Shown here piece by piece: positions 29,634-41,279 of a DNA stretch of 64,000 nt (position 1 is the first letter of the stretch; every line of letters begins with the position of its first letter). Position numbers and translations under genes: made by a program. This stretch comes from Mesocentrotus franciscanus (lineage: Eukaryota > Echinodermata > Echinoidea > Camarodonta > Strongylocentrotidae). The stretch covers positions 5,808,060-5,872,059 of the forward strand of contig CP137666.1 in NCBI GenBank assembly GCA_037976565.1. Direction: 5' to 3'. Below the pieces are notes generated by a model. That model made no database searches. It had not been told where the DNA came from and worked only from the letters and a program-made list of their open reading frames with translations.

Positions 29634-32600
29634 TGGTAGTGGTAGTGGTAGTGGTAGTGGTAGTGGTAGTGGTAGTGGTAGTGGTAGTGGTAGTGGTAGT
29701 GGTAGTGGTAGTGGTGGTGGTGGTGGTGGCAGTGATTGGTGGCAGTGGCGGCGGCAAAGGCGGGGTGGTAGTAAAAAAAAAATACTAATACTATTAATTT
29801 CTTGACTGGGTAAAACTAGTTCATTCAAACATGCTTATGAATGATAATTGTTTTTGTAATCTGGAATGGTAATTGGTCTGAAAGTAATTATTTAGTTATT
29901 TGATATTGTAGCCATGTGTTGTCGTTTTTTGTTGTTGCTGTTGTTATTTAAGTATTTTTTGAACAAAATTTCACAATCACAGTCCTATGACTGAATTGAC
30001 GGAGATTACAGTGTTAGGGAAATATATACAACCTGACATAAAACTGTACAGTTTACACATGTACTAAAATATGATGACATGACATTACTAACAGAACTAT
30101 TATTTTTTTTCTTTTGCTACAAATTTATTGAAACACATAGGTAACCATGTCTACTCCCGGTCCCCGGTCATGGAGGAAGATGAGGATGTAGACAGTGATC
30201 TCATGCCCGGTGACGAGTGAGGTGGAGATGCGACGGGTGGATGTCACCAAGCCATTTGGTGAAGCCACACTGCCAATCCTGCAGGATGAGGTCTCCGGAG
30301 GCCTGAGGATGAGGAGAGAGGTTAGCTTTGATATTGACATCGTTGGAGAGGAGGGGATAGAGAAGCGGATACCGGCTCAGAAGAAGGCACTTCAACAGCA
30401 GCACATGAAGGGTGAGAAGCCTGTTGGTGTTGGAGCGAATAAGGTGTTCAAGCAAGCAGGAGAGACACCTGATGGAAAGCTGACTCCACTTACAAGGAGG
30501 CTCAAAGCTGATATGGTAAGTTGAGTTGATTATCTTGCCAAACATCCTAATGTGATCTTAAATGTGCAGTTGAGTAGTAAACTGAGACACTTCCCTATTA
30601 AGGCATCTAAAGGGGGCAAGTAAAGTTTGCCATCACACAGCTTGGTCTAAAGGAAACATTTGTCCCTAGCTATCACTCTCCTCTTCCTTTCCCTCCCCTA
30701 TTTCTTTGTCAAGTCTTGTCCACAGAGTAATAGTCCACAGAGTAACAAAAAATGTATAATTGCGGCAAATGCATATGGTTATGCAGAGCTTTAGCTGAAA
30801 CTTTTTTGCAGGATTGCTGTTCAGATTATTCATTTGGTTGAATTTTGATATGTTTGTTTTGAATTCTGAGTTTATAACCCCCAAATCTCAGTTAAATTGT
30901 CATTTTCGTAACAGAGAGTATACCTAGAGTAAAGAATATGTAATTTCTTCTTGCTGTTTGACAGTAGAATGGCACTGCTAATTTAAGGCATGAACTCGAA
31001 ACCTGAAACGGGCACATTGTAAGGAGTGTGATGCCACATGTATATGCTCATTTAGACTGTATGTGTGACAATAGTAAACTGTGGCAGTCCAGCATTTGTT
31101 CCATTAAACGACCAAAGCTGGCAAAGAGTTAATACCGTCAAAATTTGTGATAAGAAGGAAGATAGAAACAGTAGAGCCATAAGAGGTGAAAAATGAAGAG
31201 AGATGTAGTCCACTTGCTAATGAACTTGCATATGAACCAAAAGCAAATGAATTTATTAGAAATGATCTTTATTTTCTTGATAGGTATCTGATCTTGATGG
31301 CATAAACGGCTGGCCCTGGGAGGTGGCCTTTGCCTACACTGACCTCATGGGTCATTTATGTCTCCATGGCAACACGTCAAATATTCAGAAGAGAGCATTG
31401 GTTGGAGATCGTAAGCCAGACTACCGGAGTGCCCCTACCATGACGTCTCTGAAACTCAGTGGGTTGGAGAGCGCAGGCCTGCTGGACATGGCCGAGTATG
31501 AGAATCCTCCTGACGATGACTTAGGTGAGGAGCTCTTTGATTACATAATTTTTTTAATTTCCTTTTTTTTATTATTTTGAGACAGGGTATGTGCATTAGA
31601 AACACATTTATGTTTGAAAGACCATGTTATTGGAACTATAATCAAACTAAAATTCTGGAAGTTTATTGTTTTAGTTGTTTTCTTTGCTTTACCATTTTGT
31701 GAATTAGATATCTTGTTTTGCAATTGTTTGACAGTTAAAATGCAAGATATTTCATCTTCTCAATAAATTTCATGTGTACAGTAGGCTTAGGGTTGAACCA
31801 TGTGAGAGAGGGGGGAGGATTGGGGAGTCCTGAAAAGGTTTATCGGTAATCTTTCTTTCTTGAGTGTGTGTGTTTTTTTAATTTCATGTGGTTTCATAAT
31901 ATCATGAAATCACCCATTCTTTTAAACATAATAATTTCTCATCTATAAAATATTACTGTAAAATCAGAAATGTTTTCCTGCATTAAACATTTGTGACTTT
32001 TGCGATCGGTCCAGACTCTTGAAAGTTTCATGCAACACAATACTTGAATCACAACGAACCCAAGACTGAATTTTTGTGGCAATTAAGTCACATAAATTTT
32101 TTGCCACAAAAGTTGCTGTTATTTACAAGTTGCGAAAGTTTCATGATGAGAAAGAAAAGTGCCGCAATGAAAATGATTGAAGAGAAGGTCAAAATATTGT
32201 TTTCTTCTTCCCATACAAAGGTCTCACTGAAGACTGGTCATGGAGAGTTCGCTATGCAGCAATCCTAGCTCTGGTGAAACTCAGTCGATGTCTGGAAGGG
32301 GATACGACCAAAGAGGGGCTGCGCACAACAGCCTGGAACTTCTTAATGATAAGACACAGCAAGGAGAGGGATGACAGGGTCATGGAAGCATTCAGAGTGG
32401 GACAGGTATGAACCAGTGTGGAAACTGTTTACATATAACTTAGAGTTAGAGACCCATATTCATCCAGGGGTTCTAGTTTTCAGACTATAGCCATGAGGCC
32501 CTGACACCTCCCCGCTCAGACTTTTATATTGTACAGCACAGATCTCTAACATGAGTCTCCTTTCAGGCTCACCGCGTGAAACTGTGGTATCCATGTTCAT

Positions 32601-35072
32601 GATACATGTAGTATTACTATTTAGTCCAGTTTAAGTCGGTAGATTTAGTCTGTTGATTTATGGAGCACCAAGTGTCAACTTCATCATCCTGCAAATATGA
32701 CTATATTTTGTAACTACCGGTAAATAAACATAAAAAATATTGTCAAAATGAACTCAATTTGCATTTTCAATTCATGAAATCGATTCATTTTTTCCTCACG
32801 TTGCTATAGAATTACATTGATTTGTACAGAATGTAGAGCTTAACACTAGGCGCTATGTAAATTATGGACTAACTTAAACTAGGTTTTAGTTAGTCCTTCT
32901 TTTGTAATGAATATGAGCCAAACTGTTACAGTCAGAGGGCTGTGGACCCAACAACACTGTGGCCGTGTAAGGTAAAAAATTATATTTTGAAATTATGGCA
33001 TTTTGCGATAAGTCCCTGTATAGGTATATTTAGGTTACTCTTTGTCTCCAGCTAATTGTTTTGTTTTGAGTATCTTGTAGTAATGAATTTCTTGAATGGT
33101 TAGAGCTCTGTGAGGGTATGCTAGTAGAAGTCAAAGCAAATTATATAGGAACATCCTGAATGCTATGGTGTGATGAATATGAGCACTATTGAGCCTCTAA
33201 ATGTTATTATTATACTTTTAAAGTATCCGGTAACTTTGTCTCAGATTCTGAAACAAAATCCTGGAATTAGCTCATGCTGCAATCATAATTATAAACCTTT
33301 AGGTCAGTCAGGAACCCCATGACTTTTACAAGCCGATCGCCTGTCTGATTATCAAGATATTTATGCGTTTTCCTAATGGTTTTCATAACACTACAGTCTA
33401 TTGGGGAAAACGAGTATGGTAAAACCGATCACTCAAAGATTTTTTACTTCTTTGAGGCACTTCTTGATCATTTTGAAGCGCGATTTTTTTTTAGGGCTTT
33501 AATATTACACCATATTACAGACACTGAAAACACGTAGGGCCGTGCATCTGAGTTTTAACATTGTTAAACAATGCCTTTAATATTATTCAAGATGATATAT
33601 TTTTTAATCAATTTAGGTTGATGCCCACCTTGAGAAAGAAATGCAGAAAAGCCCCTCCAAACATAGCTTGAATTCTCGCCTAGCTGCTGGCCTAGCCTCG
33701 ACCTACCTACCACCCCTGGCTCCTGTAGTTCAACGGCCCAGGAAACCACAACATAACAAAGTAGAGCTGCCTAAACCAATGGAACCCATCAGGAAAGGAC
33801 CAAATAGGCTCTCACTCAGGTAAAGTATGAATGCAATTATATGATTGTCTTATATGCTTTTTTTTCTGCACATAGTACAGTTTATATGTTACAGGACTGA
33901 GTGTTTTACATGAGTGCTACGAAAGCAAATATGCACTTGCAAGTAAGCTCTAGGAGAAACTTGTTATAAAGACCAGGGCCCTGTCATATCTTTAATTGAA
34001 TTTGCATAAAATACATGTAACATTCACATCCAGCTCACCAGCTTTGTATCTTTCTAAAGTAGTCAATCATTGGATAAATTATCTGTTACATGCCTGGATA
34101 ATTGATATATGATTAATGTCTATGTAGTTGAAATCATCCTGTTCTTTAAGCTGATTGATAACAGTAATATCATTCATCTGTGGTCGTTTATAATTCTAGA
34201 ACATTTATCATCATACAAACTTCAGTATCTACTCATTGACATCTCTTCTGATAGTTTTAGTGATATTTGTCCTTTAATTTTTTTATTCAGACAAGAGCTT
34301 CAGGTGGCAACAGCTTTTCAGGACCAAGATCCTGAAGTTGGGCTATATTCTAGGACCAACATGGACCTCAAGAGGATTGTTGAAGACCAGGTATGCCTTT
34401 AATTTATTAATCAACTCCTCTAAAAGGCACCTATTCCAAAGTGTTGAATTGGTGATAAGTGTTGTCTATTGATCTTGTGAATGTTAGTGGTGAATTCAAA
34501 TTCATATGCATATGTACGATGTAATGTGAAAAGCAATTTGAAGTGCTGTGCAAAGATATTAAAGGAGACACGATGGCTCAGTGGTAGAGCAGTGGTGTCG
34601 TAACCGGGAGGTCTCGGGTTCGAAACCAAGTCGATGCGCTAGTGCCCTTTGGTAAGGCATTAATCCTCATTACCAATTCCCTCGGAGAGGACTTAAAGCC
34701 GTCGGTCCCCTGGTTGCTTACTTACAAGCATACACATGCTTTCTTAGCAGTCAGGTAAAAAAAAAACATCAAACCAAACCAAATATTTACATTAGATTTA
34801 CATTAGTTGTGGAATAGCTACTAGACGTGCTTTGTGCTTGTTACTGCAGTTATCTCAAGTGGATTAACTCTAAAGTAATCATTTGCTTATTTTGCTTATG
34901 ATCATTTATTCATTTTTAGTGGAGGAAGGAGCTACAAGAACAGTTGGAAGAGGATGAAAAGGAGAAGAGGGAGTACTTGAAAGAACAACAAGCCAATTTG
35001 GAGATAAGGCAGAGAGAAGTGGCTGAAATCAAGTCTAGCAAGTTTCTTGGCTCCACAACACCACAAGTTTAG
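20316..35072 (+). CDS. TMEM232: TMEM232 homologue (16 coding exons, one apparent frameshift)
   Basis: Coding exons: 20316-20452, 20843-20954, 21714-21819, 22666-22823, 23440-23539, 25389-25561, 26113-26483, 27080-27333, 28149-28363, 28852-28975, 30141-30515, 31284-31524, 32221-32405, 33617-33819, 34291-34390, 34920-35072. All junctions are GT/AG and in phase. Total 3007 nt, i.e. 1002 codons plus one extra base in exon 11. Family landmarks in order: start MPITKIPIV; HVDIPRAWSEL and LAQCRGKVQE (about 95-118); IPSLFYLAETTLYWL (about 135-150); AVFLRLFYHHMAGHLQG; WVDAVCALFIISEAAKGNM; WEVAFAYTDLMGHLCL; RVRYAAILALVKLS; a charged, probably coiled-coil C-terminus (WRKELQEQLEEDEKEKREYL). Human TMEM232 is about 657 residues; the excess is Pro-rich (about 265-360) and Ser-rich (about 450-590). 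Mouse work links TMEM232 to the sperm flagellum. Despite the name no clear membrane segment is visible. Confidence 0.93.
21403..21475 (-). mobile_element. Short ATT-tailed SINE-like repeat in TMEM232 intron 3
   Basis: On the minus strand it reads GCGCTTAGAGACTTTGGTGG, AAAGCGCTTTATAAGC, then (ATT)n. It is related to the copy at 17610-17690, in the opposite orientation. Confidence 0.6.
25150..25326 (-). mobile_element. tRNA-derived SINE, minus orientation
   Basis: On the minus strand: ATGGCTCAGTGGTAAAGC (box A), CCTGAGTTTGAAA (decayed box B), then TTGGTAAGACATTAATCC and CCTCAGATAGGACTTA. These blocks are shared with the copies at 34561 and 59982. It lies in TMEM232 intron 5. Confidence 0.8.
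27800..27985 (+). mobile_element. Second SINE family, partial copy with ATT tail
   Basis: Contains CCCAGGTGAGGTAAATGGGT, ACCTGGCAGG, CGGCGCTATAAAAAATGCC and an (ATT)n tail. It matches the minus-strand reading of 51595-51830 over the GGGTACCTGG block. It lies in TMEM232 intron 8. Confidence 0.65.
28977..29775 (+). repeat. (AGT/GGTAGT)n microsatellite at the TMEM232 exon 10 donor
   Basis: About 800 bp of AGT, GGT and GGTAGT triplets starting within some 20 nt of the splice donor at 28976. The poly-Ser, poly-Thr, poly-Val and poly-Leu open frames here are artefacts. Confidence 0.95.
30141..30515 (+). other. TMEM232: TMEM232 exon 11 with an apparent +1 frameshift
   Basis: Exon 10 ends in phase 1, so this exon opens as NHVYSRSPVMEEDEDVDSD, then LMPGDE and a TGA at 30218-30220. 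The exon must leave in phase 0 of another frame to join exon 12, and that frame is open from 30195 (EVEMRRVDVTKPFG onwards). Omitting one base, the T at 30218, joins the two halves seamlessly. Both halves look coding. The acceptor at 30139-30140 has a good pyrimidine tract upstream. A second in-frame acceptor at 30194-30195 (ACAG) would also fix the frame but follows purine-rich sequence. Confidence 0.8.
34561..34767 (+). mobile_element. tRNA-derived SINE, plus orientation
   Basis: ATGGCTCAGTGGTAGAGC (box A), CGGGTTCGAAACC (box B), TTGGTAAGGCATTAATCC, CCTCGGAGAGGACTTAAAGC, TGCTTTCTTAGCAGTCAGGT and a poly(A) run. It lies in TMEM232 intron 15. It is not a functional tRNA gene: the acceptor stem does not close. 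Confidence 0.88.
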
Positions 35073-36590
35073 ATATGGATGAGAATATCCCCCCTCTTCC
35101 TCAGTACCATGCAATTGTTGTGAATGAGTCAAAGAGATTTAATAACAGAGACTGGCCAGCCAGTTCCTTGGTTTTACAACACCACCAGTGTAATGATGGA
35201 TGAGAACTTTGTAAATATTCTCTCTGTACCATAACATCAGTGTAAAAGAGACCAAGAGGTTCAAGACAGAGAGGGTTCAGCAGATTCTGTAGTCTTGCAA
35301 CACCACCAAATCACACCATCAAATGAGATGATTCAAACAGATTTAACATTGAGAATATCCAGTATGTTCCTTGATACCACAACATCACTAGTGTAATGAT
35401 GCACCAGACTGTTGCGAACATCTTTGTTCATCTTTGATGGAAACGAGTCAAAGTGGTGTAATATATAAAGGGGCCGCAAGGTCTTGAGCACCACCACACT
35501 GCCAGTGTGAGGCTGGATGGGAACAATGTCAACATCCTTCTTTACAATTTAATTAAATACCATGTTGCATGTAGATGAGATGCAACATCAGGAATACCCA
35601 GGTAATGGAGTGAGAAAAAAAAGAGGTTTTGCATCGATCAGAGTTAAGCTGAGTGAGATTGTACTGATCACTTTAGAAAAAGGCAAGCAAGTTCCACAGC
35701 ATTACACTAGTATCATTTTAACACCGGATAAAGGCAAGAGAACAAGCTTCTTAGAGCTACTACACAATTAGTGTCAAAAATAAGAAGGCAGAAATTAGGC
35801 AATTAAACAAGTACCTCCACTCCTTGCCAACACAAATAGAATCTTAATATCAAACCTTACATGAATCATTGCAATTTTAAAATGTATGACTCCCTGGGAA
35901 TCAAATGTAGTATTGCCTATCAATTGCTGATGAGATCTGACTTATCTATATGATTACACAATATCAAGCCACTTTATATGCTCTCCAGGCAAGAAGATGG
36001 TGCTACTTTAATTTTTTGCCGACTCGTGTGTTTTGAAGTATTAAGAGTTTTTAGTATCCTTGAAATGCAATGTAGCAAAGAAAAATTATATTTTTCTAAT
36101 GCAAGAATTAAGCTTCAATTTCAATTTAGTACGAATGGCAGACCTACACATACATGAATGACTCGAGTTGATACGAGCTACAGTATCGTATGTCCCATAT
36201 TTTATGTTCAAACTATAATACATTCCGTCCAAATGTTGTTTTAAGTTGTTACCTTATTAAAGAGACCTTCACAAGTGGCCTTTATTAATCTTTCAACTTT
36301 TTTCTATACATGCACATGATAAAAGATACTAGAGGAACAGATTTGGCAATTAACATACATCAGGTTATGATATGTTGGAATTCATGGAATGGGGTGCTCT
36401 TCTTTCATTGACTGTGAATGGCAAGACATTTTACTGGTTGTGTGTTCAAGATGATGAATTCTGAATTTCCGTCCAAAGACATCCACCTTGATTTCTATAT
36501 TTAACATTCATTTGTACCAAGATTTCTGTATAAAGTTATATGAATTCTATTAATGTGTAAATAAAGATTTATATCCCTACACTCTTTATT
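35073..36590 (+). other. TMEM232: TMEM232 3' UTR with poly(A) signal
   Basis: Starts after the TAG at 35070-35072. The first canonical AATAAA seen in a plausible setting is at 36560-36565, followed by T-rich and GT-rich sequence, so cleavage near 36.58 kb is inferred. The first 450 bp hold degenerate repeats of the last coding segment (see findings). Shorter forms are possible. Confidence 0.55.
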
Positions 36591-36833
36591 AAAGTCTGTA
36601 TGGTTGTTGTATGTTGACAAGTTGATAGTGAGATGTGGAAACATGTTCATTAAAGGTCACTACATTTATTTCATTGGAATGTATATTTTATATCAATACA
36701 TGGTCTAAGGCTATTCTCTTAACAAGTTTGTTGTTAATGTTTTCATGTAGGCTTCATGGTTTAAAAATAGCTGTATAATTATTTGTTTGAAAATAGGGTA
36801 TAGTAATAATGATTTTACACAGTGCTATTTCAC

Positions 36834-37350
36834 TTAAAGGGAAATCCAAACTTGATAGCAAACTCCTCTAGAGGAAAGCAGAAAATCTGAGAAACTTATG
36901 AATTTTTTGCAGGTTGTAATCACTATAGATATGGGCTTTTCAAATTGACTGAATCAGTAATATATCTGTGATGTAGTGGCAGACAACTTTCCCATTTTCT
37001 AACACACAAAATGACTGAAATTTCAAATTTTCAAAAAAATATGACTCAGGAGGGTCTATTCCCATTAGAGGATCTATAATAATATGCTATCCATAATATA
37101 TTTTGAGTAGTGTCCAAAGGGCAAAGGCACTTAGGAGAAAAAAATTAATGATATTTTTGTACTTGACAAACAGGAGAGTTATCCGCAACTACGTTGCAAT
37201 CCTCTTCCTAAAAGTGATCTCATATTTCAAACATTCATCAGTTTCTTATTGGTGGTCTGATTGATTGCAAACTTTCGCTAGGTATTCTGTTTATCTTATT
37301 TTCCTGCTTTCATACGAATGAACTTATTACATGGGTTGGCTTGCCCTTTA
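36834..37350. mobile_element. Non-autonomous DNA transposon with AAAGGG ends, copy 1
   Basis: Starts TTAAAGGGAAATCCAAACTT and ends TTGCCCTTTAA, an imperfect terminal inverted repeat. Internal blocks (CAAAGGGCAAAGGCACTT, TGAGATC/TCATATTTCAAAC) match in inverted order the element at 50560-51138. It lies just past the TMEM232 poly(A) signal. Confidence 0.7.
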
Positions 37351-38495
37351 ATGTGAATTCCAAATTGATCATGTTGCTACAACAAAGGTTACTATGGCAA
37401 AGGAATTTTATCTTCATTTGCCATCTACATTTGAATTAATTTGAAAATTACACACAATCTACAAAACTCATTTCAAGCATTCAAACAACCTGAAATTAAA
37501 ATTCGAGGCACCAATTTGAAAATCCTCCCACCCCCCCCCCCAAAAAAAAATAATAATAAAAAATAATAATAATAATAATAAAAATACAAAAATAAAATTG
37601 TCTTCCTCTCACCTTTGGTTGTACAAATAAGTGGATAATTTCTGACCCATCCCAATGCTTGCATAATAATATTATCACATCACCAAACAAAATACTTGAT
37701 ACTTTATTAATTTCAATGAATATTTATTTCTTGTTTCGGTGAACATGTACATATCATTGTATTTACACTACAGCACTACACATAATGGTAAGTAGATAAA
37801 TGAAACGAAGACTGATCAACAATCTAATGCATACAGGTATGAATTATCAGATTTTGCAAAACATGTCTACTTCTAAAAGGTCATGCTACAAGTAAGCCTT
37901 GTTCAGATATGAAGCGGTAAGCCAGATTCTTTTTTATTTTATATCGAAGGTTAATATGCTGCCCATTTCTCTATCTGATTACACATAACTCAGTGTAGCA
38001 TGTAGTTGCCATTCATTTAATACTTGCTTTTAAAAAAGGGCCACGGTTTACCACTACATATCTGAACGAGTCTTAAGTGATAAACTACAGTTTGACATTT
38101 TGGCTGCATTTGGTCTTGAAAACTGAAAGAAATTATATATCATGAATGAATGAATGGCTACATTCAAAGTCGAAGAAATTGTACACACTTTAGCAGAATA
38201 CGCAAATAGCACTTTATCGCCATTCTTTGTGAAGCATGTGAAAATCTTTGCCTCTACAAAGGTAAGAAGCAGTGTCAACTACACATAGCAGTACTTTTCA
38301 TTTCAATAGATCATATGAAAACTAGAGTCCTGCTCTAGTATTAAGATGAAGTCTATTTTCATAATGTATTGTTGAGGTAAAACTCTGTGGCTTTCAAAGC
38401 ATTAAGAAGTATTGAATCATTTCCACAATGATATCAAAGAATAAACAAATCTAGTGGAGTAGGCAGGATTATTGAAATAAGGCGTAAAGCAAAAA

Positions 38496-38554
38496 ATGTT
38501 GTATTGCCCTTTGCGACCGACCCATGTTTTAGCACCTAAAGGGCAATACAACAT
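38496..38554. repeat. Hairpin with 17 bp perfect arms
   Basis: ATGTTGTATTGCCCTTT (38496-38512) and its exact complement (38538-38554) are separated by 25 nt. Weaker pairing extends outwards to about 38478 and 38578 (AGGCGTAAA versus TTTAGGCCT). Confidence 0.8.
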
Positions 38555-38869
38555 CTTTTTTTTTTTAGGCCTAACAATGAGCTTTTAATGTTGGAGGATG
38601 GAGGACCTAGCAAGATATAAAGTATGTCACAGAGTACTTTGGTAAATTATATTTATCATGAGTCAAGTAGATCTACTGAAGGAGAATGGATTAGAATATT
38701 AAAGTGATATAAATACACTAAAATTCATTATAGATAAATACACAATAGATATGGAATAATGGAAGTAGTATCATATTATTATAACAATACAGCCTCTACA
38801 AATTCTGGTTCACTTGAATACAAATGATTACAATTACACATAGACTACAGATCACTACCAAAGTCCTTA

Positions 38870-40160
38870 GGGGAGAGTATATATTCTCTTCACAGAAAAG
38901 GTTCAGTTCTCAATATGGGAGTTTTCTCATTCTTTTTCGGTCAGTTTGTAAAGATATCATAGTAGAAATATCCCCTGACAAGGATTGCTCTTCTAATGCA
39001 TTATATTTTAAATATGACGAGAAACAGCTGCACCAAACGTACATGCCATGTGTGTACTATAGTTCTATATGTACCTATTTCTGTGGGCAATGCAAGTGAT
39101 TTTCAGCATGATTGGGTCATTTTTTGCTCTTTTGTCATGATGATGATTCCAATACCTCACAGTATACATCGATTTCTATTTACTACATAATCAAACTTTT
39201 CCAAGAACTTCTAGCATTTTTTTTCTCCAAAAAAATTATATCTCATGACCAGTACTCAACTATATCTCTAACTAATAGATGTGTCAATATCTGCCTAAAT
39301 GTAAAGTCTCATGAAAGGTTGTGTTCATTATCAAGTGCCCCATTCCACAAACCCTTTGTAATACATGTATACACCACTAGCACAAATTAAAGCAGGGAGG
39401 AACCACTGTTCACCGTCTCATTATGAGACTAGTTGAGAGGGTAGTATCAAGATAAAGGCTCTTCACAAATGTAGAAGTCATGAAAAAAGTATGCTTTCTG
39501 ACAGTCCTATGATTTAAATAACAGACTATAACAAAAGCCCTCCAAAGATCTATGCCTTATTGATGACAAAACATAAGAATGCTATTTGGCATATACTGAG
39601 AAGGAGTATAAAATATGTGGGTGGGTTCAGGAATGCAGAAGAACTGAAAATAAAAACAAAAGGATAAACAGTATATATGTATTTGCAGAGCTCAACTCCC
39701 TGAATAATTAGCCAAAGAGAATCTTAAATGAAAAATTTTAAGAAGCAAAGAAGTATGAATATCACACAATTATTAAACAGAAAGTTTATTTTTGTCATAC
39801 AGATAGTTGGGGTATAACATTACAGATAAAGCCGAGTTCCAGTAGAGGTGCAAACTAATCTGTGAGCTTTATCCTCACTATTTGTATGATAGTATGGAAG
39901 AAATTCATCATAGAAAAGTTCCCTGTAAAGGATTGCTCTTCACATCCTCTCATATTCAAAATACGACAAGAATTAGGTGACATGTTTGGACCAAACATTC
40001 ATGTCACATGTGTGTGTAGTCCTATATCCCCATTTCTGTGTGCAGTGCGTGTGCTTTTCATCAAGATCGAGTCAAGATCTTGTCAATTTGATGAACTTGA
40101 ACCTCACAGTAAACACCAATTCCTACTACAAAATCAACCTTTCAAACTAGCTTCCAGACG
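38870..40160 (+). repeat. Diverged direct duplication of about 345 bp
   Basis: 38870-39215 and 39815-40160 share ordered blocks: AAGGATTGCTCTTC, ATATGACGAGAA/ATACGACAAGAA, CATGTGTGTACT/CATGTGTGTGTAGT, CCTATTTCTGTG/CCCATTTCTGTG, CCTCACAGTA and TACTACATAATCAA/TACTACAAAATCAA. By eye it is roughly 70% alike. Confidence 0.75.
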
Positions 40161-40189
40161 GTTTCTTTCACAATCTATTTGCATGACCA

Positions 40190-40325
40190 GGGCCCTGTTT
40201 CACAAGACTTCATATCAATAACAATCGCTAAATTTCTATGACAAATTTCCTCTCAGCCAATCAAATGCCATGATTTCAGTAGCTCATAACAGCCATTGTA
40301 ACTTGTTATTTATGAAACAAGGCCC
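40190..40325. mobile_element. Small MITE with GGGCCYTGTTTCA ends
   Basis: Begins GGGCCCTGTTTCACAA and ends TTATGAAACAAGGCCC, an inverted terminal repeat around about 105 bp of non-coding sequence with an AGCCAATCAAATGCC block. Confidence 0.8.
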
Positions 40326-41273
40326 AGAACTCAAGTTTATCTTTAATATAACAGAAAATAAGCCCCATGGTGAACAATAGTTGTGAAACATCACTTCCTT
40401 TATCGTCATGGCTTGAAATAGATTTAGAACATTTCTCAATAGCTGCTCACCTTAATTGAATCTCTGGTTTAGATGAACAACTGTTAAGGAACAGAGGTAG
40501 AGGCATAGCTGGGGGCCAACAAAAAAATAGAGGAGGGACCATGCAGACGTGCACAAATAGAAAAGGGTCTTCAATGTACTACCGGTATTCACTTTTTTAA
40601 GTGCATGGAATAATGTATATCTATGCCAAATGCACCAATGAAACAAGGATTTCAAGTCTAAATTTAACACTTGGAAATTGATTTCAGACATGTGTTTAAA
40701 AAAATAGTCAGTCAACAAGAAGGGGTTCACATAGAAAGAGTGTTCAATTTAATGGGTAATTCTCTGAGATCATAAATTACAACTCAGCACAGAATGTGGA
40801 TGATATTTGTGAAATTTTACGATAGAAATTCTAAAGATGGGGTTGTATTTACATGAACTAAAAGGGGGATTGACAAACAATACTATTGATAATCGTTGTT
40901 TCTGATGACCAGGTGCAGTTAAAATCAGTATATTACAGATCCTTCTTACTGAAGAAAAGAATATGGCAAGAAAATATTGGTGGAATCCTATAATAACTAA
41001 TGATTATTGCCAATAATTACAAATCAATCTCAGACCATGAATAGCCTCAACATTTAAGAATCTGAGCTTTTTTCCCCTACCTAAATATGAAGCGGCTCAA
41101 ATCAAGGTACATGTATTTAATGCTGATAGTAAATGTTCCCTTATAGAGTGTAATCTGAAGAGAATATTCCAGATTCATGATCTTATTTTATTGAAGAAAA
41201 AAGTATCATTTCTCTTGAGTGAGTTACATGTAACATTCCTGCAAATCTCCTTATCAACTCTACAGAGTTACAC

Positions 41274-41279
41274 TTTATT
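41274..41279 (-). terminator. Candidate poly(A) signal of RALBP1
   Basis: AATAAA on the minus strand, about 380 nt past the stop codon at 41661. Another AATAAA at 37703-37708 (minus) could serve a 4 kb 3' UTR. The choice cannot be made from sequence. Confidence 0.4.

Larger units (their letters stand above)
37351..41273. other. Region between the convergent TMEM232 and RALBP1 genes
   Basis: No exon recognised. It may be partly RALBP1 3' UTR if the distal poly(A) signal at 37703 is used. It holds a small inverted repeat at 38480-38578, a diverged direct duplication (38870-39215 and 39815-40160) and a MITE at 40190-40325. Confidence 0.55.

Noticed and set aside
29139..29828. Poly-Ser, poly-Thr, poly-Val and poly-Leu open frames
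   Set aside because: All lie in the AGT/GGT microsatellite inside a TMEM232 intron.
34567..34640. tRNA gene
   Set aside because: Box A and B are good, but no closed acceptor stem is visible and the sequence continues into a SINE body shared with two other loci.
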